Source of the DNA: Neobacillus bataviensis
GTDB taxonomy: Bacteria > Bacillota > Bacilli > Bacillales_B > DSM-18226
DNA: 64,000 nt
Direction of reading: 5' to 3'
Assembly: GCF_019969725.1 (NCBI RefSeq)
Contig: NZ_JAHXYW010000005.1
Span: 310,001-374,000 of the forward strand
The notes under the pieces were generated by a model. That model was not told the DNA's origin. It saw only the letters and a program-made list of their open reading frames with translations, and ran no database searches. The translations under genes and the position numbers were made by a program. This document shows positions 33,569-45,111 of this stretch, piece by piece (within the stretch, counting starts at the first letter, position 1; the number at the start of each line of letters is the position of its first letter).

Positions 33569-34505
33569 AAGCTGCTTCCTTTCTTTTTACGAGTCCAGAC
33601 CGCTTCCAAATAGTGCCGACAATTAAGGTTAACACAATGGCGACACCCAGGCGGATGAAAAACAGCGGCAGCACAGGGATGCCGAGTGGGAGGAAGATCA
33701 GCGTATCCTCGACAACCGCATGGCAGGCCATGAGAAAAATAAACGCGAGCGTAATATCCTTTTTGCTGACCCCGTCCTCTTTCACTGCCTGAATCATCAC
33801 GCCTGCCCCGTAGGCCAAGCCAAAGAGTATACCGGCAGCCATTGTCGTCGAGGTGTTCTCTTGCATTCCAAGTGTACGGGTAACGGGTGCCATTCCCTTA
33901 GAAAATTTTTTCAACCATTGGATATCTTTTAAAATTTGAATGACAACCATCAGCGGAATGACGATCATCGCAAGCTGCATAATGCCAAGACCTGCTTTAT
34001 GAACCGCTTCTATTAAAATTCCCCAGACTCCTGATGGCTGACTTGTGCTCGATTCAATCAAACCATACTTGGCAGTCTCTCCGCCGCCATGCCATACAAG
34101 ATTAATAACTACAGCAGAAAGCAGCGCCAGTCCAGGTCTTGTGACAAGCACAACCCAAAGCTTCACGCCCGCCTTCATGGCCACACTAGATTCAATGAAT
34201 AAATTATGTGAGAATGAGAGCATTACCGCTAGAATAAATACTTCTTTTACCGAAAAATCAAGAGTCAGGATCGCTCCAATGGCCGCATAGAGGTTCAAGA
34301 AGTTTCCTAGAACAAGCGGAATGGCCGCATCTCCTGATAAACCGAGCAGTTTCATTAAGGGAGAAATCAGATTCATTACCCAAGGCAGCAGTGGTGTATA
34401 TTGCAGAATTGCCACAATCAGGGTAACTGGAAAAATAATTTTCCCTAATGTCCATGTTGTCTTTAAGCCGACCAGGAACCCCTTTTTGCATGAGTTTAAC
34501 AGCAT
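33534..34505 (-). CDS. Nucleoside-recognition (Gate) domain membrane protein, YvoD-like
   Basis: A 323-residue polytopic protein with about eight membrane segments and two Gate-type (nucleoside recognition) domains, similar to B. subtilis YvoD and to the SpmA/SpmB family. It sits between lgt and ppaX in a conserved Bacillus order. The transported substrate is not known. Confidence 0.85.
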   Translation of the reverse strand: MLLNSCKKGFLVGLKTTWTLGKIIFPVTLIVAILQYTPLLPWVMNLISPLMKLLGLSGDAAIPLVLGNFLNLYAAIGAILTLDFSVKEVFILAVMLSFSHNLFIESSVAMKAGVKLWVVLVTRPGLALLSAVVINLVWHGGGETAKYGLIESSTSQPSGVWGILIEAVHKAGLGIMQLAMIVIPLMVVIQILKDIQWLKKFSKGMAPVTRTLGMQENTSTTMAAGILFGLAYGAGVMIQAVKEDGVSKKDITLAFIFLMACHAVVEDTLIFLPLGIPVLPLFFIRLGVAIVLTLIVGTIWKRSGLVKRKEAAYDEQKNYNNSV

Positions 34506-34524
34506 TTCTTCAACTCTTCCCCTT

Positions 34525-35343
34525 TTAACTATTTGCTTGATCTAAATATCGTGTTTCTGATTGGTTCTTCTTGCGTCGAAAAAATAAAATCGCAACCGCT
34601 GCCACAATTAACGCAATCGAAATCGTTTGCGCCATTCTGAGGCTTCCTAGCATTAAACTGTCCGTGCGCAAGCCTTCGACGAAAAAGCGGCCGACGGAAT
34701 ACCAAATGACATAGGTTAAAAACAGTTCCCCGCGGCGGAAATTTAACCGGCGCAGCAGCATCAGCAGGATAAAGCCAGCAAAATCCCAAAGCGATTCATA
34801 TAAGAAGGTCGGATGGTAATACGCTCCATTAATATACATCTGATTGATAATAAAATCAGGTAAATGCAGGTTCTCCAGGAAGGAGCGGGTCACTTCGCCG
34901 CCATGTGCTTCCTGATTCATGAAATTTCCCCAGCGGCCGATGGCTTGGCCAAGGATGATGCTCGGTGCGGCAATGTCGGCGATTTTCCAGAAGGAAATTC
35001 CTCTTTTTCTGGCAAAAACATATGTGGTCAGAACGGAGCCAATCAACGCCCCATGAATGGCAATCCCGCCATTCCAGATTTTCGGGATATCTACCGGGTG
35101 GTTCACGTAATACTTCCATTCAAAAATTACATAATAAATGCGGGCTGAAATAATCGCGATCGGAATCGCCCATAACATCAAATCGGCAAAGGTGTCCTTC
35201 GGCAATCCCCGGCGATTGGCTTCTCTTATCGCAAGAAACAGTGCTAATGCCAAGCCTGAACCAATGATAATCCCGTACCAGTGCACTTGAATTGGACCAA
35301 GTGTAAAGGCGATTGGATCAAGCTGCTGAATCTTTTCATTCAT
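34525..35343 (-). CDS. lgt: Prolipoprotein diacylglyceryl transferase
   Basis: Transfers diacylglycerol from phosphatidylglycerol to the lipobox Cys. The signature [14 protein letters not shown] is present near residue 140, together with the conserved HGALIG and the C-terminal [10 protein letters not shown]. About seven membrane segments; 272 residues. It would serve the DUF1541 lipoprotein in this window. Follows hprK by about 20 nt. Confidence 0.97.
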   Translation of the reverse strand: MNEKIQQLDPIAFTLGPIQVHWYGIIIGSGLALALFLAIREANRRGLPKDTFADLMLWAIPIAIISARIYYVIFEWKYYVNHPVDIPKIWNGGIAIHGALIGSVLTTYVFARKRGISFWKIADIAAPSIILGQAIGRWGNFMNQEAHGGEVTRSFLENLHLPDFIINQMYINGAYYHPTFLYESLWDFAGFILLMLLRRLNFRRGELFLTYVIWYSVGRFFVEGLRTDSLMLGSLRMAQTISIALIVAAVAILFFRRKKNQSETRYLDQANS

Positions 35344-35363
35344 CTATTAATTTCCCCTCTCTA

Positions 35364-36293
35364 TTAATCATGTTCGCCGTCTTCAATCACATCAGAAAGA
35401 CGCTCGGTAAATTGCTGGGCTGCATTGACGCCCATTCTTTTTAGACGGTAATTCATCGACGCCACCTCAATAATAACAGCAAGGTTTCGTCCGGGACGAA
35501 CCGGTACAGTCAGCTTCGTGACCTCAGTATCAATAATTTTCATTTTCTCTTCGTCTAAGCCGAGGCGGTCATATTGCTTCTTGGAATCCCAGATTTCTAA
35601 ATTCATGACCAGGGTGATCCGTTTATTACTGCGGACAGCTCCTGCCCCAAAAAGCGTCATAACATTGATAATTCCTAAGCCGCGGATTTCTAATAAATGC
35701 TCGATTAAATCCGGCGAAGTCCCGACCAATGTGTCCTGGTCCTCCTGGCGGATTTCTACACAATCATCGGCAACCAGGCGGTGTCCGCGTTTGACTAATT
35801 CCAGCGCCGTTTCACTTTTTCCGACGCCGCTTTTACCGGTAATTAAAACACCTATTCCGTAAACGTCAACAAGGACGCCGTGGACGGCGGTAGTCGGAGC
35901 GAGTTTACTTTCCAAAAAGTTCGTCAGGCGGCTGGAAAAACGGGTTGTTTTCATTGCTGCCCGCAGCACTGGAACCGATTCGCGTTCCGATGCTTCAATT
36001 AATTCGACTGGAACCTCGATATCTCTTGTGACAATGATGGCTGGAGTAATGTCGGTGCATAAACGCTCCATCCTAGAAATTTTCTCATTTTTCGAAAGCT
36101 CTTGGAAAAAAGACAATTCCGTTTTTCCTAAAAGCTGAATCCGTTCTGCCGGATAAAATTCGAAATAACCGGCCATTTCAATTCCTGGACGGGATATATC
36201 ACTCGTGGTAATCGGACGGTTGATTCCTTCCTCACCACTCACCAATTCAAGATTAAATTTTTCCAATATATCTTTCGTACGTACTTTTGGCAA
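35364..36293 (-). CDS. hprK: HPr kinase/phosphorylase
   Basis: Bifunctional sensor that phosphorylates Ser46 of HPr and Crh when fructose-1,6-bisphosphate and ATP are high and reverses it otherwise. Walker A GKSGVGKS is at about 153-160 and the HPrK signature [20 protein letters not shown] follows. The start is taken as TTG ([23 protein letters not shown]), 8 nt after AAGGAG, giving 309 residues; the ATG 11 codons upstream has no ribosome-binding site and adds non-conserved sequence. Confidence 0.96.
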   Translation of the reverse strand: MPKVRTKDILEKFNLELVSGEEGINRPITTSDISRPGIEMAGYFEFYPAERIQLLGKTELSFFQELSKNEKISRMERLCTDITPAIIVTRDIEVPVELIEASERESVPVLRAAMKTTRFSSRLTNFLESKLAPTTAVHGVLVDVYGIGVLITGKSGVGKSETALELVKRGHRLVADDCVEIRQEDQDTLVGTSPDLIEHLLEIRGLGIINVMTLFGAGAVRSNKRITLVMNLEIWDSKKQYDRLGLDEEKMKIIDTEVTKLTVPVRPGRNLAVIIEVASMNYRLKRMGVNAAQQFTERLSDVIEDGEHD

Positions 36294-36373
36294 GAAGCTC
36301 ACTCCTTCAACGGTTGAAAAATTCATTTCCCTCTATTTTAGCATTTTTTGTAGGATAACCATACTTTCGTTCA

Positions 36374-36412
36374 CTAAAAAAAGTACGTACCCATTAAATG
36401 GCACGTACTCTA
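36374..36412 (-). terminator. Terminator after yvlD
   Basis: On the minus strand AGTACGTGCCATT-TA-ATGGGTACGTACT then TTTTTTT; overlaps the yvlD stop. hprK would then need its own promoter downstream. Confidence 0.75.
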
Positions 36413-36775
36413 TTTTTTAGAAGACCTTGATGGCTCAAGAATGGTTTTGTGAATGATGATATTAACCAGTGACATAATTACGGCAAAAAGGAGTGCCATA
36501 CCAAAGCCATTAATCTCGAAAGCATCTCCCATCAAATAATCGGTTAGCTCCAGGGTGATAGCATTGATGACAAACAAAAACAACCCCATCGTGATTACCG
36601 TGACAGGCAAAGTAAACAAGATCAAGAGCGGTCGCACTAGAACATTTAAGATGGATAATAAAATGCTAGCCTGAATCGCAGCGGTAAACCCTGTTAATTC
36701 AAAGCTTTCTTTAAAATATCCTGCGAGCGCCATAAATAAAACTGCATTTATCAAACATCCAATTAGCCATCTCAT
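36410..36775 (-). CDS. yvlD: Phage-holin-4 family membrane protein YvlD
   Basis: A 121-residue protein with four membrane segments (about 1-20, 25-50, 52-75, 88-112) of the family named after phage holin superfamily IV, found in the B. subtilis yvlABCD cluster, where it is linked to cell-envelope stress. The C-terminus is basic and cytoplasmic. Function is not established. Confidence 0.88.
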   Translation of the reverse strand: MRWLIGCLINAVLFMALAGYFKESFELTGFTAAIQASILLSILNVLVRPLLILFTLPVTVITMGLFLFVINAITLELTDYLMGDAFEINGFGMALLFAVIMSLVNIIIHKTILEPSRSSKK

Positions 36776-36791
36776 GTTTAAAATCTCCTAT

Positions 36792-37901
36792 TTACTCGGC
36801 AATTGATTTATTAATCGTAATCGAGCCTGTTTTTGTATCAGCATTTATTTTTAACATTGTATCAGGATGGTTGATCGATTGGAAGCGAAGCGATTTTTGA
36901 ATCATTTCGCTTTTCTCTTCTAAAATTTGCACCCCGACCAGATTGACATGGAAGCCGCCAAGGTTGGTCCTCAATTCTCCGCTGACAGGAGTCCCATCTG
37001 GAATGTACAAGTCAATCGGACCGGTGGTCGCTTTCGTCCCGATGAATTCGCACCGGTTACCGGCCAGGGTAAGATTAATAGTGCCGCCAAAGGTCTGAGC
37101 TTCCACCTTTTTAAAATCACCATCTAATTTAATGGCACCTGAAATGGTTTCGGCCTCCAGCACTTCCAACTGGCTGTTCTTTACGTTAATTTTTCCGTTT
37201 GCCGTTTCCACTTCCGCCCTTTTTCCGTTTATATGGTCGAGCGTTATTTTTCCGTTGGCCGTTTTCATCCGAAGATCCTCGACCTTCAGTTCGCCGCCGG
37301 AAATCGAGCCATTGAACAGTCGGATGCGAACCCGCTCATATTGCGCTTTTGGCACGTATACTAACGCTTCGACCTTCATCCATTTTTGCTGGGTGGCAAA
37401 GCGCAGCTTATGACCTTCGACCGAAAAGATCACATCCCGTAAAAAGTTTTGCCTTGCCTGATCCTGGTTGTCGACACGGTAAACCTTTGCCTGACACTCT
37501 ATCCGGACGTCCGGTTGGTCCCAGGGAGCGATTTTCACCGAGCCATTGGCCACATCAATATCCATATCCTTCAGCTCGGCATTGCCATGATGGAAAATGT
37601 GAGAAATATCAACGGATTGACCAAAATTCAAATCGAGATCAATTTCTTTAATTTTTTTCAAAGCCGAATCGACGAATTCAAAAATCTTTTCCTTAACTGA
37701 TTGGTATTTCGCATTGACGGGGTCTTCTTTTTTCGCTTCTTCAAACTGAACGGCCGTAGATAGCTCGGTTATGATTTGTTCCTGCTTTTGCTCCATGGTT
37801 TGCTTGGCCTTTTCCAATTCTTCCAGCAAGGTTAACGCTTCATCCACCGACAGTTTGCCCTCTTCAACCATTTTTAAAATTCGCTTCCGTTCCTCTGTCA
37901 T
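36792..37901 (-). CDS. yvlB: DUF4097 beta-sheet protein YvlB
   Basis: 369 residues. The N-terminus is the short helical module EERKRILKMVEEGKLSVDEALTLLEELE shared with YvlB/LiaX proteins; a coiled-coil linker follows; from about residue 110 there is a long run of beta-strands with repeated NGxI motifs (TANGKITLDHINGKRAEVETANGKINV), the DUF4097 solenoid. The start is the ATG after AGGTGG. Related LiaX acts in envelope-stress signalling in enterococci; here it is inference only. Confidence 0.88.
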   Translation of the reverse strand: MTEERKRILKMVEEGKLSVDEALTLLEELEKAKQTMEQKQEQIITELSTAVQFEEAKKEDPVNAKYQSVKEKIFEFVDSALKKIKEIDLDLNFGQSVDISHIFHHGNAELKDMDIDVANGSVKIAPWDQPDVRIECQAKVYRVDNQDQARQNFLRDVIFSVEGHKLRFATQQKWMKVEALVYVPKAQYERVRIRLFNGSISGGELKVEDLRMKTANGKITLDHINGKRAEVETANGKINVKNSQLEVLEAETISGAIKLDGDFKKVEAQTFGGTINLTLAGNRCEFIGTKATTGPIDLYIPDGTPVSGELRTNLGGFHVNLVGVQILEEKSEMIQKSLRFQSINHPDTMLKINADTKTGSITINKSIAE

Positions 37902-37936
37902 CGTTTTCCACCTCTTCATATTATTCTCTTTTAATC

Positions 37937-38251
37937 CTATTCAGCAATTAGGACCTTTACGCCTTTGACAACATTCCATATGAGAACCGCGACCCATAAA
38001 ATGACTAGGATGGCAATACTAATAATCGTGAAGACAGGGACATCTCCTACCCCTTTTCCAACTTCGTAAACGACTGCAAAAAGGACAATCGGAGTTGGAA
38101 TCAAAGGTATCAAGTGGGAAAGCAGCGCCTTCTTGGCATGCATTTTGGTCACTTTATCCGAGCTTGCAATTAGGACCACAAGCGGAAACAAAAAGCCCGC
38201 GAAAAAAATACTGAAATAACTCAAGCAGGAAAGAACCTTTCTCGAATCCAT
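37937..38251 (-). CDS. DUF4870-family small membrane protein (YvlA-like)
   Basis: A 104-residue protein with three membrane segments and the conserved HAKKALLSHLIPLI stretch of the DUF4870 family. It precedes yvlB and yvlD and is likely in one operon with them. PspC-like yvlC of the B. subtilis cluster is absent. Confidence 0.8.
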   Translation of the reverse strand: MDSRKVLSCLSYFSIFFAGFLFPLVVLIASSDKVTKMHAKKALLSHLIPLIPTPIVLFAVVYEVGKGVGDVPVFTIISIAILVILWVAVLIWNVVKGVKVLIAE

Positions 38252-38269
38252 ACTTTATCACCTCTAATC

Positions 38270-38535
38270 TTTATTTACGAAATTGGAGGTTGAAAGATTC
38301 AATATTTCATAAAATTAAAGGTCAGAGCGGAATGTTCGGTATTTTTTTTCAAAAAACTTTTGCAGGCCGTCGGCAAACATGTGACCATCGTGGCGATGAG
38401 CCACAAGAGCAATTGGTAGAGGATGGAACGGAAAATCATGGGTCCTTTAAATATTTAAATTTTCCAAATATTACACGAATTTATTGAGAAAAAGATGTAA
38501 ATATTGGATTTGCGTGTCTGCGGGAGGGGTGTGAT
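38270..38535. other. Intergenic stretch without a supported gene
   Basis: Between the DUF4870 gene and the 21-nt array. An open frame of 65 codons has no ribosome-binding site and no recognisable features. This stretch probably holds the promoter of the yvl unit; I see no convincing -35/-10 pair. Confidence 0.4.
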
Positions 38536-38660
38536 ACTCGATTTCGCGGGTTTTGTGCATTTTTTCGCGGGTTTATGAATTTATTCCGCGGGTTTTCAAA
38601 ATAATTCGGGAGCGCTTTCTGTTTTATTCCGCGCACTTTCCATTTTATTTCGCCAAATCA
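38536..38660. repeat. 21-nt periodic array (core CGCGGG) downstream of uvrA
   Basis: CGCG/CGGG/CGCC cores begin at about 38545, 38566, 38587, 38607, 38630 and 38651, that is 21-nt steps with one-base slips. The unit is close to ATTTATTCCGCGGGTTTTNNA. Same period as the arrays near rnr, hisIE and hisZ. Confidence 0.75.
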
Positions 38661-38681
38661 GAAACCCATGCTAACCTGAAC

Positions 38682-38717
38682 AAAAAAAAGAGCCAAACCC
38701 AATGGGTTTAGCTCTGT
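38682..38717 (-). terminator. Terminator of uvrBA
   Basis: On the minus strand AGAGCTAAACCC-ATT-GGGTTTGGCTCT then TTTTTTTT. The stem includes the uvrA stop codon. Confidence 0.85.
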
Positions 38718-41584
38718 ACACTCATTTCTTTTTCTTCAATTTGCTGTTTCATTCGTAAACGGTCACGCTCGAGGATAGGCTTTAGGTATTTACCGGTATA
38801 AGACCCCGGAACTTCCGCAACCTTTTCCGGTGTTCCCGAAGCAATGATTGTTCCGCCTTTGTCACCGCCCTCTGGTCCAAGGTCGATAATATAATCGGCG
38901 GCTTTGATAACATCGAGGTTGTGCTCGATACATAAAACCGTATCGCCATTTTCGACCAAACGCTGCAGAACTACGAGCAGGCGTGAAATGTCATCGACAT
39001 GAAGACCGGTCGTCGGTTCATCTAAAATATAGAATGATTTGCCGGTCGAACGGCGATGCAGTTCAGAAGCCAGCTTGACACGCTGGGCTTCCCCGCCTGA
39101 AAGAGTTGTCGCCGGCTGGCCAAGTGTGATGTAGCCCAGTCCGACATCTAAAATCGTCTGCAGTTTGCGGCTGATTTTTGGAATGTTTTCGAAAAATTCA
39201 ACGGCTGCTTCGACAGTCATATCGAGAATATCCGAAATATTTTTCCCTTTATATTTCACTTCTAGTGTTTCACGATTATAGCGTTTGCCATGGCACACTT
39301 CACAAGGAACATACACATCAGGTAAAAAGTGCATTTCAATTTTGATGATGCCATCGCCGCGGCAGGCTTCACAGCGTCCGCCCTTGACATTAAAGCTGAA
39401 GCGTCCTTTCTTATAACCGCGGACCTTCGCCTCATTGGTGGTCGCAAACACATCGCGGATGTCATCAAAAACGCCTGTATAAGTAGCCGGATTAGAGCGC
39501 GGCGTTCTGCCAATCGGTGACTGGTCAATATCGATGACTTTTTCTAAATAGTCGATTCCTTTGATGCTCTTATGCACGCCTGGCCTCGTTTTGGCATGGT
39601 GAAGCTTTTGCGCCAGCGATTTATGAAGGATCTCATTAATCAGCGTACTTTTTCCAGAGCCAGATACACCCGTAACCGAAATAAACATGCCAAGTGGAAT
39701 TTTCACATTCACATTTTTCAAGTTATTTTCCGATGCACCCTTGATTTCAATATAGCGTCCATCAGGCTTGCGGCGTTCAAGCGGCAAAGGAATGAACTTT
39801 TTACCGGATAAGTACTGGCCAGTAAGAGAGTTGGGATCCGCCATTACTTCTGATGGAGTTCCAGCTGAAACCACTTCCCCACCGTGGACCCCTGCACCTG
39901 GACCGATATCAATTAAATAGTCGGCAGCGAGCATCGTGTCTTCATCATGCTCGACGACAATCAAAGTATTCCCGATATCACGCATGCTTTGCAGCGTTCC
40001 AATCAACCGGTCGTTATCACGCTGATGCAGCCCGATCGATGGTTCGTCAAGAATGTATAACACACCTGTTAATCGTGAACCGATTTGTGTCGCCAAACGT
40101 ATCCGTTGTGCTTCACCTCCAGAAAGCGTTCCCGCTGTTCGGCTCAGCGTTAAATAATCGAGGCCGACATTGATTAGGAAGCCCAGGCGCTCTAGGATTT
40201 CACGGAATATCAAATTAGCAATCTGCATTTCTTTTTCCGAAAGCTTTAGTTCAGAAAAAAATTGATGCGCTTCCTCAATCGAGAGGTCCGTTACTTGAGC
40301 AATATGGCTGCCATTAATGAGAACTGCCAACGTTTCTTTTTTCAGACGGTACCCTTTGCAGGTTGGACATGGCTGCTGGCCCATGTACTTTTCCATTTGT
40401 TCGCGAATGAAGTCAGAGCTTGTTTCTTTATAGCGGCGTTCGACATTACGGATAACGCCTTCGAATTCAATATGGCCCTCACGGATTTGCCCAAAATCGT
40501 TCTCGTAACGGAAATAAATTTTCTCCCGGCCGGAACCGTAAAGAACTTTTTCCAAAAGATTTTCGGGAATATCCTTTACAGGGATATCCATGTCGATGCC
40601 GAAATGGTTGCATACTGCCTCCAATAGCTGCGGATAATACTGCGAGCTCGTTGGCTCCCACGGGGCAATCGCATGCTGTTTCAAAGAAAGGTCACGGTTA
40701 GGAATAACCAGGTCCACATCGACCTCTAGCTTGGAGCCAAGGCCGTCACATTCCGGACAAGCGCCAAATGGGCTGTTAAAGGAAAACATCCGCGGCTCAA
40801 GCTCACCAATAGAAAAACCACAAAGGGGACAGGCATGGTTTTCACTGAATAAAAGCTCTTCTTCACCGATAACATCGACGATGACCTTACCTTCGCCAAG
40901 TTTCAACGCTGTCTCAAGGGAGTCAGCGATCCTTGCCGAAATCCCGTCTTTGACGACAATCCGATCGACAACCACTTCAATCGAGTGCTTTTTATTTTTC
41001 TCTAGTTCAATCTCATCACCAAGATCCATCATTTCTCCATCCACACGAACGCGGACAAAGCCTTGCTTTTTAATATCTTCGAATACCTTTACATGTGTAC
41101 CTTTTCTCCCAGAAACAACGGGAGCAAGGATCTGCATCTTGGTGCGTTCTGGATATTCAAGAATCCGGTCAACCATCTGCTCAATCGTTTGCGAGGAGAT
41201 TTCAATATTGTGATTAGGGCAGGTTGGATGCCCGACCCGCGCAAATAATAATCGTAAATAATCATAAATCTCTGTTACAGTTCCAACCGTGGAACGTGGG
41301 TTTCGGCTTGTTGTTTTTTGATCGATCGAAATTGCCGGGGAAAGCCCCTCTATCGCATCGACGTCCGGCTTATCCATCTGGCCAAGGAATTGGCGGGCAT
41401 AGGCAGATAAAGATTCCACATAGCGGCGCTGTCCTTCTGCATATATCGTATCAAACGCGAGCGAGGACTTTCCTGAACCGGAAAGCCCCGTCAACACCAC
41501 AAGTTTATCTCTAGGAATCGTAACATCAATATTTTTTAAATTGTGGGCTCTGGCGCCTTTCACAATCAATTTTTCCATTGCCAT
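38708..41584 (-). CDS. uvrA: Excinuclease ABC subunit A
   Basis: Damage-sensing ATPase of nucleotide excision repair. Two ABC modules are seen, with Walker A motifs GLSGSGKSS (about 32-40) and GVSGSGKST (about 645), ABC signatures LSGGEAQR twice, and zinc fingers CPLCGF...CPECDG (about 255-285) and CEACRG...CEVCHG (about 745-770). 958 residues. It follows uvrB by about 7 nt, in one SOS operon. Confidence 0.98.
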   Translation of the reverse strand: MAMEKLIVKGARAHNLKNIDVTIPRDKLVVLTGLSGSGKSSLAFDTIYAEGQRRYVESLSAYARQFLGQMDKPDVDAIEGLSPAISIDQKTTSRNPRSTVGTVTEIYDYLRLLFARVGHPTCPNHNIEISSQTIEQMVDRILEYPERTKMQILAPVVSGRKGTHVKVFEDIKKQGFVRVRVDGEMMDLGDEIELEKNKKHSIEVVVDRIVVKDGISARIADSLETALKLGEGKVIVDVIGEEELLFSENHACPLCGFSIGELEPRMFSFNSPFGACPECDGLGSKLEVDVDLVIPNRDLSLKQHAIAPWEPTSSQYYPQLLEAVCNHFGIDMDIPVKDIPENLLEKVLYGSGREKIYFRYENDFGQIREGHIEFEGVIRNVERRYKETSSDFIREQMEKYMGQQPCPTCKGYRLKKETLAVLINGSHIAQVTDLSIEEAHQFFSELKLSEKEMQIANLIFREILERLGFLINVGLDYLTLSRTAGTLSGGEAQRIRLATQIGSRLTGVLYILDEPSIGLHQRDNDRLIGTLQSMRDIGNTLIVVEHDEDTMLAADYLIDIGPGAGVHGGEVVSAGTPSEVMADPNSLTGQYLSGKKFIPLPLERRKPDGRYIEIKGASENNLKNVNVKIPLGMFISVTGVSGSGKSTLINEILHKSLAQKLHHAKTRPGVHKSIKGIDYLEKVIDIDQSPIGRTPRSNPATYTGVFDDIRDVFATTNEAKVRGYKKGRFSFNVKGGRCEACRGDGIIKIEMHFLPDVYVPCEVCHGKRYNRETLEVKYKGKNISDILDMTVEAAVEFFENIPKISRKLQTILDVGLGYITLGQPATTLSGGEAQRVKLASELHRRSTGKSFYILDEPTTGLHVDDISRLLVVLQRLVENGDTVLCIEHNLDVIKAADYIIDLGPEGGDKGGTIIASGTPEKVAEVPGSYTGKYLKPILERDRLRMKQQIEEKEMSVQS

Positions 41585-41591
41585 GTTAAAG

Positions 41592-43571
41592 TTATCCTTC
41601 CGCTTTTAGTTCTAATAATAGATCACGAAGCTCGGCAGCACGTTCGAAGTTGAGAGCCTTTGCTTCTTCCTTCATTTCTTTTTCCATTGTTGCAATCAAC
41701 TTTTCTCTTTCCTTCTTGTTCATCTTGCTAAAGGATGCTGCTGGAGTGTACTCTTCCTGTTCTTCTGCTGCATGGGTGGCACGAATGACATCCCGAATCG
41801 CTTTTTGGATCGTCTGTGGTGTTATGCCATGCTTCATATTATATTCCTCTTGAATCGCTCGGCGCCGTTTCGTTTCACTAATCGCTAATTCCATCGAATT
41901 TGTGATCCGATCCGCATACATGATGACGTGTCCATTGGCATTACGGGCTGCCCGGCCGATTGTCTGGATTAAGGATCGTTCCGAACGGAGGAATCCTTCT
42001 TTATCGGCATCAAGAATGGTGACAAGCGACACCTCTGGAATATCAAGCCCCTCCCGCAGGAGGTTAATTCCGACAAGAACATCATATTTGCCAAGACGGA
42101 GCTCACGGATAATCTCAATCCGTTCAAGCGTTTTGACTTCGGAATGGAGGTATTGGACCTTTATCCCGATTTCCTTCAAATAGTCTGTTAAATCTTCGGA
42201 CATTTTTTTCGTTAAGGTTGTCACGAGGACACGTTCATTCTTCTTAACACGGTCCTGAATTTCCCCAATCAGGTCATCGATTTGACCTTCAATTGGCCGT
42301 ACGTCAATAGTTGGGTCAAGCAACCCTGTTGGACGGATGATTTGTTCGATCATTTCCGGTGTATGCTCAAGCTCGTATGGTCCAGGAGTTGCTGAAACAA
42401 AGATGGCATTGTGAACATGCTTTTCAAATTCATCGAAGGTTAATGGCCTGTTATCAAGCGCGGATGGCAGGCGGAAACCGTGGTCGACAAGCACTTGTTT
42501 CCGAGCTTTGTCACCATTAAACATTCCGCGAACCTGCGGCAGGGTCACGTGCGACTCATCGATGACCATCAGAAAATCGTCTGGAAAATAATCGAGCAGG
42601 GTATACGGTGTAGAACCTGCCGGCCTGAGTGTTAGATGGCGTGAGTAATTTTCGATTCCGGAGCAAAAGCCCATTTCCCTCATCATTTCGAGGTCGTACC
42701 GTGTGCGCTGTTCAATCCGCTGGGCCTCGAGTAATTTATTGTCTTCGCGCAATTCTTCGAGACGGACTTCAAGCTCTTTTTCGATATTCTCAATAGCTAC
42801 CCGCATCTTTTCTTCTCTTGTGACGAAGTGGGAAGCTGGGAAAATCGCGACATGGTCACGTTCGCCAATAATTTCCCCTGTCAGGGCATCCACTTCACGG
42901 ATCCGATCGATTTCATCGCCGAAAAATTCGACCCGCATGCAATGTTCATCACGGGAAACTGGGAAAATCTCGACAACATCTCCGCGGACACGGAAGGTTC
43001 CCCGCTTGAAATCAATATCGTTTCGCTCATATTGGATATCGACTAACCGATGAAGCAGCTGATTACGCTCGATTTCCATGCCGGTTCTTAATGAAAGTAC
43101 CATCTCCCGGTACTCTTCCGGCGAACCGAGACCGTATATACAGGAAACACTGGCAATAATGATGACATCCTTGCGTTCGAATAGTGAAGATGTCGCCGAG
43201 TGTCTTAGTTTATCAATTTCGTCGTTGATACTGGCATCTTTTTCAATGAAGGTATCTGTTTGTGGAACATAGGCTTCCGGCTGATAGTAATCATAGTAAC
43301 TAACAAAATATTCAACCGCATTGTTCGGGAAAAATTCCTTGAACTCACTATAAAGTTGGCCGGCCAGCGTTTTATTATGGGCAATCACCAAGGTCGGTTT
43401 GTTTACTTCTTTTATTACGTTTGAAACCGTAAAGGTCTTACCCGTTCCTGTCGCCCCGAGCAAAGTCTGGTGGCGCTTGTTGTTTTTGATGCCTTCGACA
43501 AGCTGCCGGATGGCTTCGGGCTGATCCCCTTGCGGCGAGTACTTCGAAACCAATTCAAATTGATCCTTCAC
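41592..43571 (-). CDS. uvrB: Excinuclease ABC subunit B
   Basis: Helicase-fold protein that verifies damage and positions UvrC. Walker [13 protein letters not shown] (about 38-49), the beta-hairpin region [12 protein letters not shown], helicase motif [12 protein letters not shown] and the C-terminal UVR domain ([18 protein letters not shown]) that binds UvrC. 659 residues; GTG start after GGGAGG. An SOS box lies upstream. Confidence 0.98.
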   Translation of the reverse strand: MKDQFELVSKYSPQGDQPEAIRQLVEGIKNNKRHQTLLGATGTGKTFTVSNVIKEVNKPTLVIAHNKTLAGQLYSEFKEFFPNNAVEYFVSYYDYYQPEAYVPQTDTFIEKDASINDEIDKLRHSATSSLFERKDVIIIASVSCIYGLGSPEEYREMVLSLRTGMEIERNQLLHRLVDIQYERNDIDFKRGTFRVRGDVVEIFPVSRDEHCMRVEFFGDEIDRIREVDALTGEIIGERDHVAIFPASHFVTREEKMRVAIENIEKELEVRLEELREDNKLLEAQRIEQRTRYDLEMMREMGFCSGIENYSRHLTLRPAGSTPYTLLDYFPDDFLMVIDESHVTLPQVRGMFNGDKARKQVLVDHGFRLPSALDNRPLTFDEFEKHVHNAIFVSATPGPYELEHTPEMIEQIIRPTGLLDPTIDVRPIEGQIDDLIGEIQDRVKKNERVLVTTLTKKMSEDLTDYLKEIGIKVQYLHSEVKTLERIEIIRELRLGKYDVLVGINLLREGLDIPEVSLVTILDADKEGFLRSERSLIQTIGRAARNANGHVIMYADRITNSMELAISETKRRRAIQEEYNMKHGITPQTIQKAIRDVIRATHAAEEQEEYTPAASFSKMNKKEREKLIATMEKEMKEEAKALNFERAAELRDLLLELKAEG

Positions 43572-43726
43572 AAATGTTCCCTCCCTTTTTTAATAATCTG
43601 AGTCTATTACCGTTATCACTTTCAGCATGAATCGCGTTACCGAATCGGGATGGTACTGGAAAGTGTATCCTCTAAATTTCATATTAACATTCTACCACAA
43701 TCCCACAAAAACAAACCAACAATATG

Positions 43727-43740
43727 CGAACTAATATTCG
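43727..43740. promoter_or_regulatory. LexA (SOS) box upstream of uvrB
   Basis: CGAACTAATATTCG matches the Gram-positive LexA site CGAAC-N4-GTTCG with one mismatch. It is about 155 nt before the uvrB start; a possible promoter (TTGGTT, 16 nt, TAGAAT on the minus strand) lies about 30 nt closer to uvrB. Confidence 0.7.
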
Positions 43741-43788
43741 TTTTTTTATTTAAATCTCTTATTTAAAAAGGTCTCACTGCACCTATGT

Positions 43789-43818
43789 AAAAAAGCCAAT
43801 CCAAAAGGGTTGGCTTTC
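43789..43818 (-). terminator. Terminator of amiE-nagZ-namZ
   Basis: On the minus strand AAAGCCAACCC-TTTT-GGATTGGCTTT then TTTT. Confidence 0.8.
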
Positions 43819-43827
43819 TCCACTTAT

Positions 43828-45081
43828 TTAATAAAGCAAATATTTCTCACGTACGTCCATAAATTTTTCCAAGGATGGCTGCCATTCTGCTTTCATTTCT
43901 TCTATTGATTTGCCTGCTTCGATGCCCGCTCGGATGGAGCCATTCCCAGTAAGGTTATCGAAGAAGGAGATTCCGTTGCTTCCTGGTGTTCTAAACTGAA
44001 AGTCGTTTGGATACATATCATGGATGGTTTTGACAATATATAATCCTGTTTCAAACGGCTTATAGGAATTGCGGTCGGTCACGTGAATCTGAATTCCATT
44101 ACTTAGTTTATTGACAAACTTCGAGGTTGAAGGCGTAAAGGAAGCTGCACGGAATGCGACCCCTGGCAAATGATACGAATTTAGCTTTGCTGCCAGGTCA
44201 TCGCTATTAATAAATGGTGCGCCAATTAATTCAAATGGCCGTGTCGTACCGCGGCCCTCGGAAATATTTGTTCCTTCAATCAGGCAGGCACCCGGATAAA
44301 CTAAAGCAGTATCCAAAGTTGGCATATTAGGTGATGGCATCACGAAATCTAATGGTGTTTCATCATAATACATGTTCCGTTTCCAGCCATCCATTTTCAC
44401 AACCGTTAAATCGGCGCCGATCCCGAATTCCTTGTTAAATAACTGAGCCAATTCCCCTACCGTCATCCCATGTCGAACTGGAATGGCATATTCCCCTACA
44501 AAAGAAGAGTATTTATCTTCAAGAACCGGCCCTTCTACTTTTGTCCCACTGAGTGGATTCGGACGGTCTAAAACAATAATAGGGATATTGTTCTCCTTAG
44601 CCGCTTCCATCGCTAAGGCCATTGTGTAAATATAGGTGTAATAACGCGTCCCAACATCCTGGATATCAAATAATAATACATCGACATTGCTCAGCATTTC
44701 TGGTGTGGGCTTTTTTGTATTTCCATACAAGCTGTAAACCGGAACCCCCGTTTTTTCATCAATATAGGACTCAACATACTGTCCTGCCTGTGCGCTGCCC
44801 CGGACACCATGCTCCGGACCATATAAAGCAGTCAGATTGACATTCGGGTTGTTATCAAGCAAATCTACGATACTATTAAGCTTTTGGTCGACTCCGGTTG
44901 GATTGGTAATCAATCCTACCCGTTTACCTTTTATTAAATCGATTTTATCCTGTAATAGCACTTCCACACCCAAACGAAACTTTTCATTTTTCTTCTCTTT
45001 ATCGTTTTTTGCAATGGCGGCCGTCACCGTCGAAAGGACCAGTATTAGAACAAGAATACTGGTAAACCATTTTTTCTTCAT
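43828..45081 (-). CDS. namZ: Exo-beta-N-acetylmuramidase NamZ (DUF1343)
   Basis: Removes terminal MurNAc from muropeptide-derived glycans; B. subtilis NamZ (YbbC) founded family GH171. A signal peptide (residues 1-24, ILVLILVLSTVTAAIA) precedes the DUF1343 domain with VGLITNPTGVD, LYGPEHGVRG and IQDVGTRYYTYI (catalytic cleft residues). 417 residues. It is the last gene of an amiE-nagZ-namZ operon that matches the order in B. subtilis. Confidence 0.94.
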   Translation of the reverse strand: MKKKWFTSILVLILVLSTVTAAIAKNDKEKKNEKFRLGVEVLLQDKIDLIKGKRVGLITNPTGVDQKLNSIVDLLDNNPNVNLTALYGPEHGVRGSAQAGQYVESYIDEKTGVPVYSLYGNTKKPTPEMLSNVDVLLFDIQDVGTRYYTYIYTMALAMEAAKENNIPIIVLDRPNPLSGTKVEGPVLEDKYSSFVGEYAIPVRHGMTVGELAQLFNKEFGIGADLTVVKMDGWKRNMYYDETPLDFVMPSPNMPTLDTALVYPGACLIEGTNISEGRGTTRPFELIGAPFINSDDLAAKLNSYHLPGVAFRAASFTPSTSKFVNKLSNGIQIHVTDRNSYKPFETGLYIVKTIHDMYPNDFQFRTPGSNGISFFDNLTGNGSIRAGIEAGKSIEEMKAEWQPSLEKFMDVREKYLLY

Positions 45082-45111
45082 CCAAACCCCTCCCTTTCAT
45101 TTTTTGAAAAA

